Source: SXRF01 sp038043465
GTDB lineage: Bacteria > Pseudomonadota > Alphaproteobacteria > Rickettsiales > SXRF01
Length of the DNA stretch: 64,000 bases
Assembly (NCBI GenBank): GCA_038043465.1
Contig: JBBTBX010000006.1
Span: 186,001 to 250,000 of the forward strand
Direction of reading: 5' to 3'
A model generated the notes under the pieces. It was not told where the DNA came from. It saw only the letters and a list, made by a program, of their open reading frames with translations, and searched no databases. The stretch's first letter is position 1. Each line of letters opens with the position of its first letter. The position numbers were made by a program, and so were the translations under genes. Positions 34,225 through 43,564 of this stretch are shown here, piece after piece.

Positions 34225-34659
34225 TTAAGCCTCCACTATTTCAAGACCCATTGACTGGGCTGAACCGCGAACCATCCGCGCAGCACCTTCAATGTCGTTA
34301 GCATTCAAATCTTTCATTTTTTCTTCAGCAATCTTGCGAATCTGCGTCATGGTAATCTTACCGGCAGTCGCGCCCTTACCTGGAGTTTGCGAACCTTTTT
34401 GCAAACCAATTGCTTTTTTGATATAATAGGAAACCGGTGACAGCTTGGTAATAAACGTAAAAGTACGATCCTGATAGGCTGTGATAACAACCGGTATTGG
34501 TGCGCCTGGCTCCATTTTCTGAGTTGCAGCATTAAATGCTTTGCAGAACTCCATGATATTCAAACCGCGCTGACCAAGAGCAGGGCCAACCGGCGGCGAT
34601 GGATTTGCCTTACCGGCAGGAATCTCTAATTTTATATAACCAACAATTTTTTTAGCCAT
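34225..34659 (-). CDS. rplK: 50S ribosomal protein L11
   Basis: A 144-residue L11 from the ATG at 34657-34659, with gaagg upstream; extending 51 bases upstream adds residues foreign to the family. AKKIVGYIKLEIPAGKANPSPPVGPALGQRGLNIMEFCKAFN is seen in sequence blocks, as well as the C-terminal RNA-binding KITMTQIRKIAEEKM. It binds the GTPase-associated centre of 23S rRNA and is needed for RelA activation. A gene-free 196 bases separate it from nusG. Confidence 0.97.
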   Translation of the reverse strand: MAKKIVGYIKLEIPAGKANPSPPVGPALGQRGLNIMEFCKAFNAATQKMEPGAPIPVVITAYQDRTFTFITKLSPVSYYIKKAIGLQKGSQTPGKGATAGKITMTQIRKIAEEKMKDLNANDIEGAARMVRGSAQSMGLEIVEA

Positions 34660-34855
34660 TATCTTTACCTTCAAAGTGGTTTTAACGCCTGCACACACCG
34701 ATAATTTCAAGTCAAATCAGCGGCAAACTCCCAAAAACTAACCCTTAGCCGAAATTTCCAGCAATAAATTTCAACAATGGGGAGAAGACTTATAGTTATG
34801 GTTTTTTCTTAATGCAAGCGGTTTTTAATAATTTTTTAAATAAATCTACGCAACC

Positions 34856-35395
34856 TTACGCAACCTTCTCGACCTGATTATATTCAAGGTCTACAGGAGT
34901 CGCTCTGCCGAAAATTGAAACCGAAACCTTAACTCTGGATTTCTCATCATCAACCCCTTCAACCAAACCAACGAAAGACTCAAACGGCCCTTCAACGATT
35001 TTGACGTTTTCGCCAATCTCAAAGCTGAGCTTGGATTTAGGATGCTCAATCCCATCACGCAGCTGTGCAAAGATAGAATCGGCTTCCTTCTCGGTGATAG
35101 CCACGGGACGACCTTTGCCACCACCACCAAGAAACCCGGTTACTTTTGGCGTATTTTTCACCATATGCCAGGTTTCATCGGTAAGCTCCATCTTCACCAT
35201 AACATAACCGGGGAAGAATTTGCGCTCAGAGGTCATTTTCTTGCCGCGGCGGATTTCGCTCACTTCTTCAACAGGCACAACAACTTCCTCAATAAGATGA
35301 GAAATATTCTTTTTAACCGCCTGCTCTTTTATTGATTCTGCGATTTTCTTTTCAAACCCGGAATGGGCATGTACAATATACCAACGAAACGCCAT
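34856..35395 (-). CDS. nusG: Transcription antitermination protein NusG
   Basis: A 179-residue NusG: N-terminal NGN domain (RWYIVHAHSGFEKKIAESIK, FFPGYVMVKMELTD, VTGFLGGGGKGRPVAI) and C-terminal KOW domain (EIGENVKIVEGPFESFVGLVE). It binds the RNA polymerase clamp and couples it to Rho or the ribosome. ATG at 35393-35395; 37 bases after secE. Confidence 0.98.
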   Translation of the reverse strand: MAFRWYIVHAHSGFEKKIAESIKEQAVKKNISHLIEEVVVPVEEVSEIRRGKKMTSERKFFPGYVMVKMELTDETWHMVKNTPKVTGFLGGGGKGRPVAITEKEADSIFAQLRDGIEHPKSKLSFEIGENVKIVEGPFESFVGLVEGVDDEKSRVKVSVSIFGRATPVDLEYNQVEKVA

Positions 35396-35432
35396 GTTTT
35401 AACTTTCTTTTTTCTAATTTCTAAGCAACTGC

Positions 35433-35624
35433 CTATACACCAATAATGAGCTTAATAACCGAACCGGCAAACAAATCAACAAGCAGAAAAAACACTGAGG
35501 CGATTGCCACAACTACCAGCACGGTAATCGTAGAAACCGTGGTTTCCTTGCGGGTTGGCCAGGTAACCCTTTTCATTTCCTGACGTACTTCACGGACAAA
35601 TTTAGCTGGATTTAGAGATGTCAT
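35433..35624 (-). CDS. secE: Preprotein translocase subunit SecE
   Basis: A 63-residue, single-span SecE typical of alphaproteobacteria: the amphipathic region FVREVRQEMKRVTWPTRKET (residues 9-28) and one membrane helix (about 31-55). It stabilises SecY in the Sec translocon. ATG at 35622-35624. In most alphaproteobacteria it follows tRNA-Trp directly; here a TerC-family gene lies between. Confidence 0.97.
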   Translation of the reverse strand: MTSLNPAKFVREVRQEMKRVTWPTRKETTVSTITVLVVVAIASVFFLLVDLFAGSVIKLIIGV

Positions 35625-35721
35625 CGGTTTTATCGATTCTTACGTTTAAGCATTAATAATAAAGGGGAAGCATGGATTTGTAGAATAAATTGGGATAATT
35701 GCAAGCTTTATTTTGGAATGA

Positions 35722-36471
35722 CTAATCCTTCTTGTTCGGTATCCTTGACTTTTTTCGGCGGGCGAAGATGTTAAGCCCTTCAACAAACCCGGAAAAAGCC
35801 ATTGCCGCGTAAATATATCCCTTTGGCACATGTGCGCCGAAGCCCTCGGCAATAAGCGTCATACCGATCATCAGCAGAAAACCAAGTGCCAGCATAACCA
35901 CGGTGGGATTGGCACTAATGAAATTTGCCAGCGGGTTGGCGGCAAGCATCATTGTCCCTACAGCTACCAGCACAGCTACCACCATCACCGGCACATGCTC
36001 GGTCATACCCACAGCGGTAATAATACTATCAATGGAAAACACCAGATCCAGAACCAATATTTGTCCGATAGCGGCAGAAAAACCTATGGTAGCCTTGGCG
36101 TTATCGAACATATCGGCTCCTGGCGAAGGATCCACACTATGATGGATTTCCTTAGTAGCCTTCCACACCAGAAACAATCCTCCGGCGATAAGAATCAGGT
36201 CACGCCATGAAAATTCATGGTCAAATACTGAAAATATTGGCTCAGTCAGTTGCACTATCCATGCCACCGACCCGAGCAACAACAGGCGCAGCCCCAGTGC
36301 TAGCCCTATACCAATGCGCCGAGCTTTGGAGCGTTGATGTACCGGCAGCTTGTTGGAAAGGATAGAGACAAAGATCAAATTGTCGATACCAAGCACCACC
36401 TCCATGACGATCAGAGTAGAAAGTGCCACCCATATTACGGGATCAGATGCTAAGGTAATGAGATATTCCAT
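35722..36471 (-). CDS. TerC/Alx-family membrane protein
   Basis: A 249-residue membrane protein with seven or so hydrophobic segments. Both family signatures are present: VMEVVLGIDNLIFVSILSNKL (about 22-42, with its Asp) and LDLVFSIDSIITAVGM (about 140-155, second Asp). TerC/Alx proteins act in manganese export or metal loading of exported proteins, and in tellurite resistance. The ATG at 36469-36471 and its placement between tRNA-Trp and secE interrupts a normally conserved junction, implying insertion. Whether it is read with tuf is uncertain because of the strong hairpin at 36671-36706. Confidence 0.93.
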   Translation of the reverse strand: MEYLITLASDPVIWVALSTLIVMEVVLGIDNLIFVSILSNKLPVHQRSKARRIGIGLALGLRLLLLGSVAWIVQLTEPIFSVFDHEFSWRDLILIAGGLFLVWKATKEIHHSVDPSPGADMFDNAKATIGFSAAIGQILVLDLVFSIDSIITAVGMTEHVPVMVVAVLVAVGTMMLAANPLANFISANPTVVMLALGFLLMIGMTLIAEGFGAHVPKGYIYAAMAFSGFVEGLNIFARRKKSRIPNKKD

Positions 36472-36520
36472 GAATGCGACATTTTTTGAATTGATGTTAA
36501 ACAGCAGGACAATACGAATA

Positions 36521-36591
36521 ACCTACTGGTCATTTGCCGTCAAGTGGCAGCAGGGCGACAAGATTGACAAACGACCTACTGGTCATTTGCC
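36521..36591. repeat. 18-bp direct repeat and tRNA-like fragment
   Basis: acctactggtcatttgcc occurs exactly at 36521-36538 and 36574-36591. Between them, agggcgacaagatt (about 36552-36566) matches the 3' part of the tRNA-Trp gene at 36710-36724, suggesting a small duplicated tRNA remnant upstream of the TerC gene. Confidence 0.5.
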
Positions 36592-36670
36592 CTGCGGGTG
36601 GCTCCGCCATCCAATTTTGTTTACTGCAAAATTGTCGAACTTAAAGTTCTCATAACCAACACACCGTTTC

Positions 36671-36704
36671 CATTAAAATATAGGGGTATTCCCCTACATT
36701 TTAA

Positions 36705-36706
<2 letters not shown>
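36671..36706. terminator. Long hairpin at the 3' end of tRNA-Trp
   Basis: cattaaaat-a-taggggtattcccctac-attttaatg: a 9-bp and a 6-bp stem with one A/C mismatch and a four-base loop. It overlaps the encoded CCA end, so it may end the tuf-tRNA transcript or guide 3' processing. There is no clear U-run after it on the minus strand. Confidence 0.55.
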
Positions 36707-36780
<74 letters not shown>

Positions 36781-36781
36781 A

Positions 36782-36853
36782 AGTCAGTAGCCAGTGGTCA
36801 GTAGTCAGTGATCAGTAAAACTCTGAAAACCGACAACTGACTACTGACCACTA
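36782..36853. repeat. Heptamer hairpin H4 downstream of tuf
   Basis: Left arm agtcagt, agccagt, ggtcagt, agtcagt, gatcagt; right arm acaactg, actactg, accacta, complementary to it. It starts six bases after the tuf stop (minus strand) and ends one base before the tRNA-Trp acceptor. It may act in separating tuf mRNA from the tRNA. Confidence 0.78.
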
Positions 36854-36859
36854 GTTAAT

Positions 36860-38050
36860 CTACTCCAGAATCTTAGCAACGACACCGGCACCGATGGTGC
36901 GGCCACCTTCGCGGATAGCGAAGCGCAAGCCTTCTTCCATCGCGATTGGCGAGATTAGCGTAGCTTCGATGCTCACGTTATCGCCAGGCATGATCATTTC
37001 AACACCATCAGGCAATTTGATAGATCCGGTCACGTCAGTGGTACGGAAATAGAATTGCGGGCGGTAGTTGCTGAAGAACGGAGTATGGCGACCACCTTCA
37101 TCCTTGTTAAGAACGTAAATCTCAGCAGTGAACTTAGTATGCGGGGTGATCGAACCTGGTTTGCACAATACTTGACCACGCTCAACTTCCTCACGCTTAG
37201 TGCCACGCAGAAGAATACCAACGTTATCACCAGCACGACCTTCATCAAGCAGCTTACGGAACATTTCAACGCCGGTGCAGGTGGTTTTCTGGGTAGCACG
37301 CAAGCCTACAATCTCGATTTCCTCACCAACCTTCACGATACCGCGTTCAACACGGCCAGTAACTACAGTGCCACGACCGGAAATTGAGAACACGTCCTCA
37401 ACCGGCATGATGAATGGTTTATCAATCGGACGTTCAGGCTGCGGAATTGATTTATCAACCGCTTCCATAAGCTTAAGGATAGCTTCGCGACCAAGAGCCG
37501 GATTCTTATCTTCCAGCGCGCACAGAGCTGAACCATGGATGATAGGAATGGTATCGCCCGGGAATTTATATTTGCTGAGAAGCTCGCGCACTTCCATCTC
37601 AACCAGCTCAAGCAATTCAGGATCATCAACCATGTCGCACTTGTTCAGGAACACAACCAATGCCGGAACGCCAACCTGACGGGCAAGAAGGATATGTTCG
37701 CGAGTCTGTGGCATAGGACCGTCAGCAGCTGATACTACAAGTATCGCGCCATCCATCTGCGCCGCACCGGTGATCATGTTCTTAACATAATCGGCGTGAC
37801 CTGGGCAATCAACGTGCGCATAGTGGCGGTTCTCAGTTTCATATTCAACGTGCGCGGTGTTAATCGTGATACCACGCGCCTTCTCTTCCGGAGCAGCGTC
37901 GATCTTGTCATACGCCGTATATTTAGCACGACCAGACTCAGCCAAAACCTTCGTGATCGCAGCAGTCAAACTCGTCTTGCCGTGATCAACATGACCTATC
38001 GTTCCGATATTACAGTGAGGTTTATTCCTCTCAAATTTCTCTTTTGCCAT
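36860..38050 (-). CDS. tuf: Elongation factor Tu
   Basis: A 396-residue EF-Tu with all GTPase motifs: GHVDHGKTSL (G1), the GITINTAHVEYET effector part (G2), DCPGHADYV (G3), NKCDMVDD (G4) and SAL (G5), then domains II and III ending EGGRTIGAGVVAKILE. It carries aminoacyl-tRNA to the ribosome. ATG at 38048-38050. Only this copy is in the window; it is downstream of tRNA-Gly and upstream of tRNA-Trp, so tRNA processing probably shapes both mRNA ends. Confidence 0.99.
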   Translation of the reverse strand: MAKEKFERNKPHCNIGTIGHVDHGKTSLTAAITKVLAESGRAKYTAYDKIDAAPEEKARGITINTAHVEYETENRHYAHVDCPGHADYVKNMITGAAQMDGAILVVSAADGPMPQTREHILLARQVGVPALVVFLNKCDMVDDPELLELVEMEVRELLSKYKFPGDTIPIIHGSALCALEDKNPALGREAILKLMEAVDKSIPQPERPIDKPFIMPVEDVFSISGRGTVVTGRVERGIVKVGEEIEIVGLRATQKTTCTGVEMFRKLLDEGRAGDNVGILLRGTKREEVERGQVLCKPGSITPHTKFTAEIYVLNKDEGGRHTPFFSNYRPQFYFRTTDVTGSIKLPDGVEMIMPGDNVSIEATLISPIAMEEGLRFAIREGGRTIGAGVVAKILE

Positions 38051-38121
38051 GTTATGCCTTCCTTATATTTTCTGGTTATTTGTTTGTAATAAAATTCTCA
38101 CATATTTATGGGCATAAGTGC

Positions 38122-38195
38122 TGGAGCGGGTGAAGGGAATCGAACCCTCGTGTTCAGCTTGGAAGGCTGACGTTCTACCATTGAACTACACCCGC
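38122..38195 (-). tRNA. tRNA-Gly (anticodon TCC)
   Basis: The reverse complement folds as a 74-base cloverleaf: acceptor gcgggtg pairs with cacccgc, D-arm tagttcaatggtagaa, anticodon arm tcagccttccaagctga with TCC in the loop, T-arm cgagggttcgattccct, and an encoded tcca end. It sits 71 bases upstream of tuf, a common alphaproteobacterial order. Confidence 0.95.
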
Positions 38196-38466
38196 AAACT
38201 TAATAATAAAACACCTTGCCCCAAAGCATATGCCAAATAAATTAGTAAACACAAAACCCATACACGGATTTTGTAATAGTAGCGGGTTCTAGTCTAGCCT
38301 GTGATAAAAATCAACAATAGAATTGGGTAAGAAAAGCTAATAATAAAAATAGTGCAAACAATACGGGTAGGTACTATAAAATACTGTACCGACTCCTATT
38401 ATACACAAGACTGACATTATTTGCCTATATTACCCATCAACAACCGCAACCACAAGGAGAATACAT

Positions 38467-38865
38467 ATGAAAAACTCTATATTATTAGGAATAGCACTTG
38501 CCACCATCTCCACTTCCACAATGGCAGCTGAAGTACCTGCTGCTGCCGAGCCAGCGAAACAAACAGCTGCCGGACAGGAAATGAATAAGGATAAAATGAT
38601 GCAGCGCAAGGGTATGCGTATGGAGAAGATGTGGAAAGAAATGGATACTAATGAAGATGGCTCTATCACCAGAGAAGAATCAACTGCTTTTGGCAATAAG
38701 AAATTTGATGAGAGAGATTCCAACAAAGATGGAAAAGTAACCAGAGAAGAGTGGGATGCCTTCCGTAAAGCCAAAATGGAAGAAAGAAAAAAGCGTATGA
38801 ATGAAAAACAGGCAAATATGCCAAAGGATGGAGCGAGTACACCTGCTCCTGCTGAGAAGAAATAG
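38467..38865 (+). CDS. Periplasmic EF-hand protein
   Basis: A 132-residue protein with a signal peptide (about 20 residues, ending TMAA) and two canonical EF-hand loops: DTNEDGSITREE (about 57-68) and DSNKDGKVTREE (about 82-93), each with the Asp/Asn/Asp/Gly/Glu calcium ligands. The rest is Met/Lys-rich helix and a Pro/Ala/Thr tail (APAEKK). It probably binds calcium in the periplasm; partner unknown. aaggag ribosome site upstream of the ATG. It diverges from tRNA-Gly/tuf, with 271 gene-free bases between. Confidence 0.85.
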   Translation: MKNSILLGIALATISTSTMAAEVPAAAEPAKQTAAGQEMNKDKMMQRKGMRMEKMWKEMDTNEDGSITREESTAFGNKKFDERDSNKDGKVTREEWDAFRKAKMEERKKRMNEKQANMPKDGASTPAPAEKK

Positions 38866-38920
38866 TTAGGGTATGTTGTGAGTGCTGAGAAAAACTTCAG
38901 TCTTAGCACTCATAGCCTAA
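38866..38920. terminator. Bidirectional terminator hairpin
   Basis: ttagggtatg ... gagtgctgaga-loop-tcttagcactc ... catagcctaa: an 11-bp upper stem with one G:U pair plus a 10-bp lower stem with one mismatch. It lies between the convergent EF-hand gene and the gene ending at 38925. Confidence 0.75.
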
Positions 38921-38924
38921 GTAT

Positions 38925-39836
38925 TCATCCTATATGATTTAAATTAATTTTACATTTTTCTTTTAAAATTTCTTCCGCTTTTCCTTGATGGCGACTTAAT
39001 TCATTTATATTCATTTTCTCTAGCTTATCGTTAGGCACTCCATCATCAGCTAATTTATTAATTAACGGCTTAGTTAAATCCATAATATTAGTGCGAAGTT
39101 TTTGGTAGGTGCTGATTAGCTCGTCATCGCATGCAAGTTTGGCATCATCCCATTTATAGCCAATAATACCAGCAGCAGTATCAATAAGGCGCAGTGCAAA
39201 TAAAGATTTGACAGCGATATTATCCTCTTTAATCACAGGATAATAATGAGCATACTTATTAAACCCATTCCATGCCAATATTGATATTTTCTTATTTTCT
39301 TGCCAAGTAGAGAACCCAGACAATGGGTAGTCATAGAAAATGAAGAAAAATGATATAGCTATATGTTCAAAGCTATTTGCTTCAATTAAATCTTTGTCAT
39401 TTATATTCAATTTGGAGTACTCAGTTATAATATTAATAGCCTGTGTCAAACGCTGCCTGTGGTTGCTAATCCTGTCACGCGCCAAAAATTCTCCCTTATA
39501 AGGAGCAATATAAAATTCATAATCCCAGCTAAGTCGCTCTGTATTTATAACTGGTATTTTTTTAATTCCATTCTCGTATATTTTTCTTTGTTCTTCCTCA
39601 ATCCAAGGCACTATTAATCCTGTATCAGAAAATCCGATTTTAAGAAGTGCCGTTCTTGTATTTGTATAAATTTTTAGAGTTTTGAACTGATCTTCTAACC
39701 CATATGAAGATTTATAAGATACGTCATATTGCTTAATAGATTCAAAAATAAGGAGAAATGCAATAGTTATAAAAAATACAAAACCAATACACATCCATTT
39801 TATTGCGGACAGTGCTATTTTTTTAAATTTTCTCAT
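38925..39836 (-). CDS. Hypothetical membrane-anchored protein
   Basis: Unrecognised 303-residue protein with one N-terminal membrane helix (about 14-33), then a mainly helical periplasmic domain rich in Tyr, Trp, Ile, Asn and Lys (SWDYEFYIAPYKGEFLARD, IISFFFIFYDYPL, FNKYAHYYPVIKED). No Cys pairs or catalytic motif is evident apart from one Cys near the C-terminus. It is strongly AT-rich in codon choice compared with the adjacent flavin enzyme. The ATG lies 31 bases after that gene's stop, so it may be co-transcribed. Confidence 0.6.
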   Translation of the reverse strand: MRKFKKIALSAIKWMCIGFVFFITIAFLLIFESIKQYDVSYKSSYGLEDQFKTLKIYTNTRTALLKIGFSDTGLIVPWIEEEQRKIYENGIKKIPVINTERLSWDYEFYIAPYKGEFLARDRISNHRQRLTQAINIITEYSKLNINDKDLIEANSFEHIAISFFFIFYDYPLSGFSTWQENKKISILAWNGFNKYAHYYPVIKEDNIAVKSLFALRLIDTAAGIIGYKWDDAKLACDDELISTYQKLRTNIMDLTKPLINKLADDGVPNDKLEKMNINELSRHQGKAEEILKEKCKINLNHIG

Positions 39837-39867
39837 ATTTATCGCAAATGCGGCTACAGTTTCAAAC

Positions 39868-41295
39868 TCAATACCCGGTCAGAATCCTGTCCACCAGTTC
39901 TTTTATCGTCGGCACAAAGCCACCCGCATAGAACGGATCATTCTTAAATTTGTAGGCATTATGCCCCGAGAACATAAGCTGGGTGTCAACAGGTTTTCCC
40001 AGTATAATATCCTGTAGGGTTTTTTGAATACAGAAGCTGCGCGGATCAGCTTTTTTTCCGGTAGTGTAATCATCATGGTCTTTCCAGTTGGAAAAACGAC
40101 AATGGCTAAGACATCCCATACACTCTACCTGATCAATATGAATCTCCTCAGCTTTCTGCGGTGAAACAAAAATCAGTGAAGAATCCGGCGTTTTCATCGC
40201 CTCGGCAAACCCCTGCTCTTTCCATGTATCCACCCGCGCCTTATCATCAGGCTGCACAAAAACCGGACGGCCACGCGCACCAACCGGAAGCGGTTCAGAA
40301 AACAACCCCTCCTGTTCCAGCCGGTATTCAATCTGCCTTTCAGTACGACCACGCAGCTCTTTGATAAAATCATTATTCACGCCGGAGGAATAAAATCCGG
40401 TCGGGCTGAATTGATTGAGGAACACATCGCCCTCTTCTAAAGTCATCAGGCGAGTTTTCCATTCCTGCGATACCGGACTTTCCTTCGTTAGTAAAGGACG
40501 CGTACCGAACTGGAAAGCAATCTTCCCGATTTCCGGATTATCCAGCCAGTTTTCCCAATCCTTCAAATGCCAGGCTCCTCCCGCCATTATGATAGGTACT
40601 TCCTGCAAACCGAAGCTATTCATGGTTTTGCGTAGCTCAGCCACCCGCGGATAGGGATCTTGCGGCAGATTTGGATCTTCCGCATTGGAAAGACCATTAT
40701 GCCCGCCAGCCAGCCACGGATCTTCGTAAACAACACCGCCAAGCCATTGCACTGTCTTATTATAAGAGCGTTTCCACAGAGCATTGAAAGCTCGCGCCGA
40801 AGAAATAATCGGATGGTAATACACTCCATAACTTGCTGCCAAATCGCCCAAACGGTAAGGCATGCCCGCGCCACAGGTCACCCCATGCACCATGCCTTTT
40901 GCGCCTTCTAAGATTCCGGTAAGAACCCTTTCAGCACCACCCATTTCCCATAGAACGTTGACATGGATACGTCCATTGCCTCCGGAAATTTCATGGGCAA
41001 TTTTCGCCTGGGTTATGCCACCACGAATACTTTGCTCCACCAGTTCTTCATGCCGTTCCTTGCGGGTACTGTTTTTATAAACATAAGGAATAACTTTTCC
41101 ATTTTCGTCATAAAATTGCGCGTTAACTCCGGAGAAGGTTCCAACTGCGCCCGAGGCCGCAAATGAACCAGCACTGATGCCGTTACTGGCACCAATACCC
41201 TTCCCGCCTTCTACGATGGGATAAACTTCCTTGCCAGAGATTACGACTGATTTTAATTTCTGACGAAAGTCAGTGTTAGCAGTAGATTTCAACAA
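39868..41295 (-). CDS. Nitronate monooxygenase-like FMN oxidoreductase with Cys-rich C-terminal part
   Basis: About 475 residues of the 2-nitropropane dioxygenase/PfaD-type FMN TIM-barrel class: GGKGIGASNGISAGSFAA near the N-terminus, GAKGMVHGVTCGAGMPYRL, HPIISSARAF, GGVVYEDPWLAGGHNGLSN, VPIIMAGGAW and FQFGTRPLLTKESP (phosphate binding). The C-terminal third has VECMGCLSHCRFSNW and a further Cys (RSFCIQ), an arrangement that could hold an Fe-S cluster. The start is unclear: a TTG at 41293-41295 has aagga at good spacing; another TTG lies at 41328. Substrate unknown. Divergent from the O-antigen-ligase-like gene. Confidence 0.82.
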   Translation of the reverse strand: MLKSTANTDFRQKLKSVVISGKEVYPIVEGGKGIGASNGISAGSFAASGAVGTFSGVNAQFYDENGKVIPYVYKNSTRKERHEELVEQSIRGGITQAKIAHEISGGNGRIHVNVLWEMGGAERVLTGILEGAKGMVHGVTCGAGMPYRLGDLAASYGVYYHPIISSARAFNALWKRSYNKTVQWLGGVVYEDPWLAGGHNGLSNAEDPNLPQDPYPRVAELRKTMNSFGLQEVPIIMAGGAWHLKDWENWLDNPEIGKIAFQFGTRPLLTKESPVSQEWKTRLMTLEEGDVFLNQFSPTGFYSSGVNNDFIKELRGRTERQIEYRLEQEGLFSEPLPVGARGRPVFVQPDDKARVDTWKEQGFAEAMKTPDSSLIFVSPQKAEEIHIDQVECMGCLSHCRFSNWKDHDDYTTGKKADPRSFCIQKTLQDIILGKPVDTQLMFSGHNAYKFKNDPFYAGGFVPTIKELVDRILTGY

Positions 41296-41391
41296 TTTAA
41301 CAATTCCTTGATATGAGATAGCACACAATTGAAAAACATATTATAGAGATATAAAACCATTAATACAATGATGAAAAATTAGTGAGAGAAC

Positions 41392-43425
41392 ATGATCATA
41401 TTTAGTTCGCCAAATTCATTGTTCAGAAATTGCGGCCTGTTATTTTACTGTCTCCAACTATTATTATTTGCGGTTTCCCTGAAGCCATTCCACTCAGGCA
41501 CCTGGTTTCAAACCGAACCAACGCTGCTTGCAATGTTTATATTCGCGGCAATAAATGCAGCGTGGCTTGCTGTAGGGATTTCTAAAAACTGGCTGGTTAT
41601 AGAAAAACCAGCGCATCCTTTATTATATGGTCTTCTGGCATGGGTAGCCTGGCAATTAGTGGTGCTGCTAACAAGCAAAAGCCCTGTTAATTCATGGTTT
41701 GGCCTGCCCCAACTTGGCGAAGGAGCAGGTTGGCAGGTAATGTTGTTATTATCATTTGCCATGGCAATGCCACTTTGGCAAATAAACAAGCACAAAAAAA
41801 TTATGCTGGTAGTTGCGACATTAGCCCTGGGCATCATGACCTATCTGCATTTTAACCCTAAGGTCTTGTGTGACCGGCAAATGGATAATTACTTTTCAGA
41901 TAATCCAGCTGCCCCGGCGAACTGGCCGGACTACCTACCGTTTATTGCTGGCTGGCTGTGGATAGCTTACGCAAGCTCACCCAATATACGCAGCAAACGA
42001 TGGCATGTTGGGCTAATAGCTCTTTTATCCACAGTTCTTCTGGTTGGGCAGAATTCTTCAGCACGGGGAATGTTGTTCCCGACACTTATAATATTGAGCC
42101 TGATATTGCTTCTGCGGCTAATAAAACAAAAGCCGGAATGGATAACACAACTTATTTCTACAAACAAACTATGGCGAAATTTGGCGGTTTTCGGCTGCAT
42201 GCTACCTCTTATCTGGATAGTAATCAGTCAGAACCAAAATCTTTTCTCCTGCAAGAATGCCTCGCTTTCAACCCGCGCCATTTATAACAAAGTAGCAGTG
42301 ACAGCTATATTGGAGGATCCTTCGCGCCTTGCCTTTGGCAATGGCTGGGGCAATTTCAGCGATGATATGTTCAAATACGGAATGACCGAGGGACTTACCA
42401 GCTATGATAATGGCATATTAAAACCTAACAGCTTGTGGCTATATGGCAGTGTTTTCCACCCACATAACCAACCGGTGCAGGCATTGCTGGCAACAGGGAT
42501 TATCGGCTTCCTGATTTTTATAACATTGCCGATACTTGCAATTTTACCGCTGCGTAAATCACTATTCTGGTGGTGTGTACCAATTGTTCTGGTTTTAAAT
42601 GCCATGAGCAGTTTATGGTTTCTATTACCGCAGGTTATGAATTTCCAGGCATTGGGGCTTGCAGCTTTATGCGGTGGCAGACCTGCACGAATCCGTAAGA
42701 CCGGAGCTATCCCATTTTATATGTCGGTAATATGCGCTGCCTTCGTTTTGCTATTCTCGGCAAGTGCCTACGAACAACTGAATATAATACGCTACGGCGA
42801 GCAGCTTAAAGTAATTATGCGCGAAGACCCCAATAAGCCGGAAATCGTCCAGTGGATCATGCAGGATGTTACGCATGGCGGCAAGAGAATGGCTGAAGCG
42901 ATCAATTATTTTTCCAAGGAGATTACAGATAAGGTAAACAATGAAATAGTAAGCGAAATTGACCGTGACTGGTATCGCAACTTTCTTGAAATCGCACATC
43001 TGGTGGCGCAGCAATCATATGCTGGTATTGAGCTTAAGAAATTAGAGCTGGATTTATACCGGCAAGTTTTTGAGCTGCCGAAAGCGTCCATATTGGATAG
43101 TTTGAAACCGCAGGCAAAATCAAGGCTGGTTGCTGCAATGATTGCTTTCAGCAAAGCATATCCTGAGCGTGAAGATTATATAGCACCATTCCTTTTCAAC
43201 CTTGACGGGCTTACAGATGGCGACAAGATAAAACAACGAGACATATTAAATTATATCTTAGAAGCAGCAGCTAATCACCGCAGTGCTTTGTGGTTAATAG
43301 GAACTCTGGATGAAGAATCACCAGAAACACAGGAAAAAGGCAGAGAGATGAAAAAACTGGCAGTAAAATCAGGTGTGGAAAGAGTTTATCCCGTCACTAA
43401 ACAGGAATTATCTCCTTATCAATAA
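41392..43425 (+). CDS. O-antigen ligase/Wzy-like polytopic membrane protein
   Basis: A 677-residue inner-membrane protein with about ten to twelve hydrophobic segments in residues 10-470 and a soluble C-terminal region (about 480-677) after the last one. The signature FHPHNQPVQALLATGIIGFLI (about 357-377) is the Wzy_C/O-antigen ligase periplasmic loop motif. Such enzymes join or polymerise glycans on lipid carriers at the periplasmic face; other members glycosylate pilins. The C-terminal region is helical and may be an accessory domain. No other polysaccharide genes are nearby. ATG at 41392 with gagag upstream. Confidence 0.82.
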   Translation: MIIFSSPNSLFRNCGLLFYCLQLLLFAVSLKPFHSGTWFQTEPTLLAMFIFAAINAAWLAVGISKNWLVIEKPAHPLLYGLLAWVAWQLVVLLTSKSPVNSWFGLPQLGEGAGWQVMLLLSFAMAMPLWQINKHKKIMLVVATLALGIMTYLHFNPKVLCDRQMDNYFSDNPAAPANWPDYLPFIAGWLWIAYASSPNIRSKRWHVGLIALLSTVLLVGQNSSARGMLFPTLIILSLILLLRLIKQKPEWITQLISTNKLWRNLAVFGCMLPLIWIVISQNQNLFSCKNASLSTRAIYNKVAVTAILEDPSRLAFGNGWGNFSDDMFKYGMTEGLTSYDNGILKPNSLWLYGSVFHPHNQPVQALLATGIIGFLIFITLPILAILPLRKSLFWWCVPIVLVLNAMSSLWFLLPQVMNFQALGLAALCGGRPARIRKTGAIPFYMSVICAAFVLLFSASAYEQLNIIRYGEQLKVIMREDPNKPEIVQWIMQDVTHGGKRMAEAINYFSKEITDKVNNEIVSEIDRDWYRNFLEIAHLVAQQSYAGIELKKLELDLYRQVFELPKASILDSLKPQAKSRLVAAMIAFSKAYPEREDYIAPFLFNLDGLTDGDKIKQRDILNYILEAAANHRSALWLIGTLDEESPETQEKGREMKKLAVKSGVERVYPVTKQELSPYQ

Positions 43426-43564
43426 TTGCCACCTGATAATTTCCATTAAGACACTGCCATAGTTATGCACAATTTATACACATATACAAACCTAACAACC
43501 ATATGATTTTACTCAAATCAGCAAACTTATCCCCAGCTTTCACATGCCTGTTTTTACAACAAAA

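Noticed and set aside
38291..38317. Promoter for tRNA-Gly/tuf (TTGTTG and TAGACT on the minus strand)
   Set aside because: Both hexamers are poor matches and the spacer is only 15 bases; not strong enough to list.
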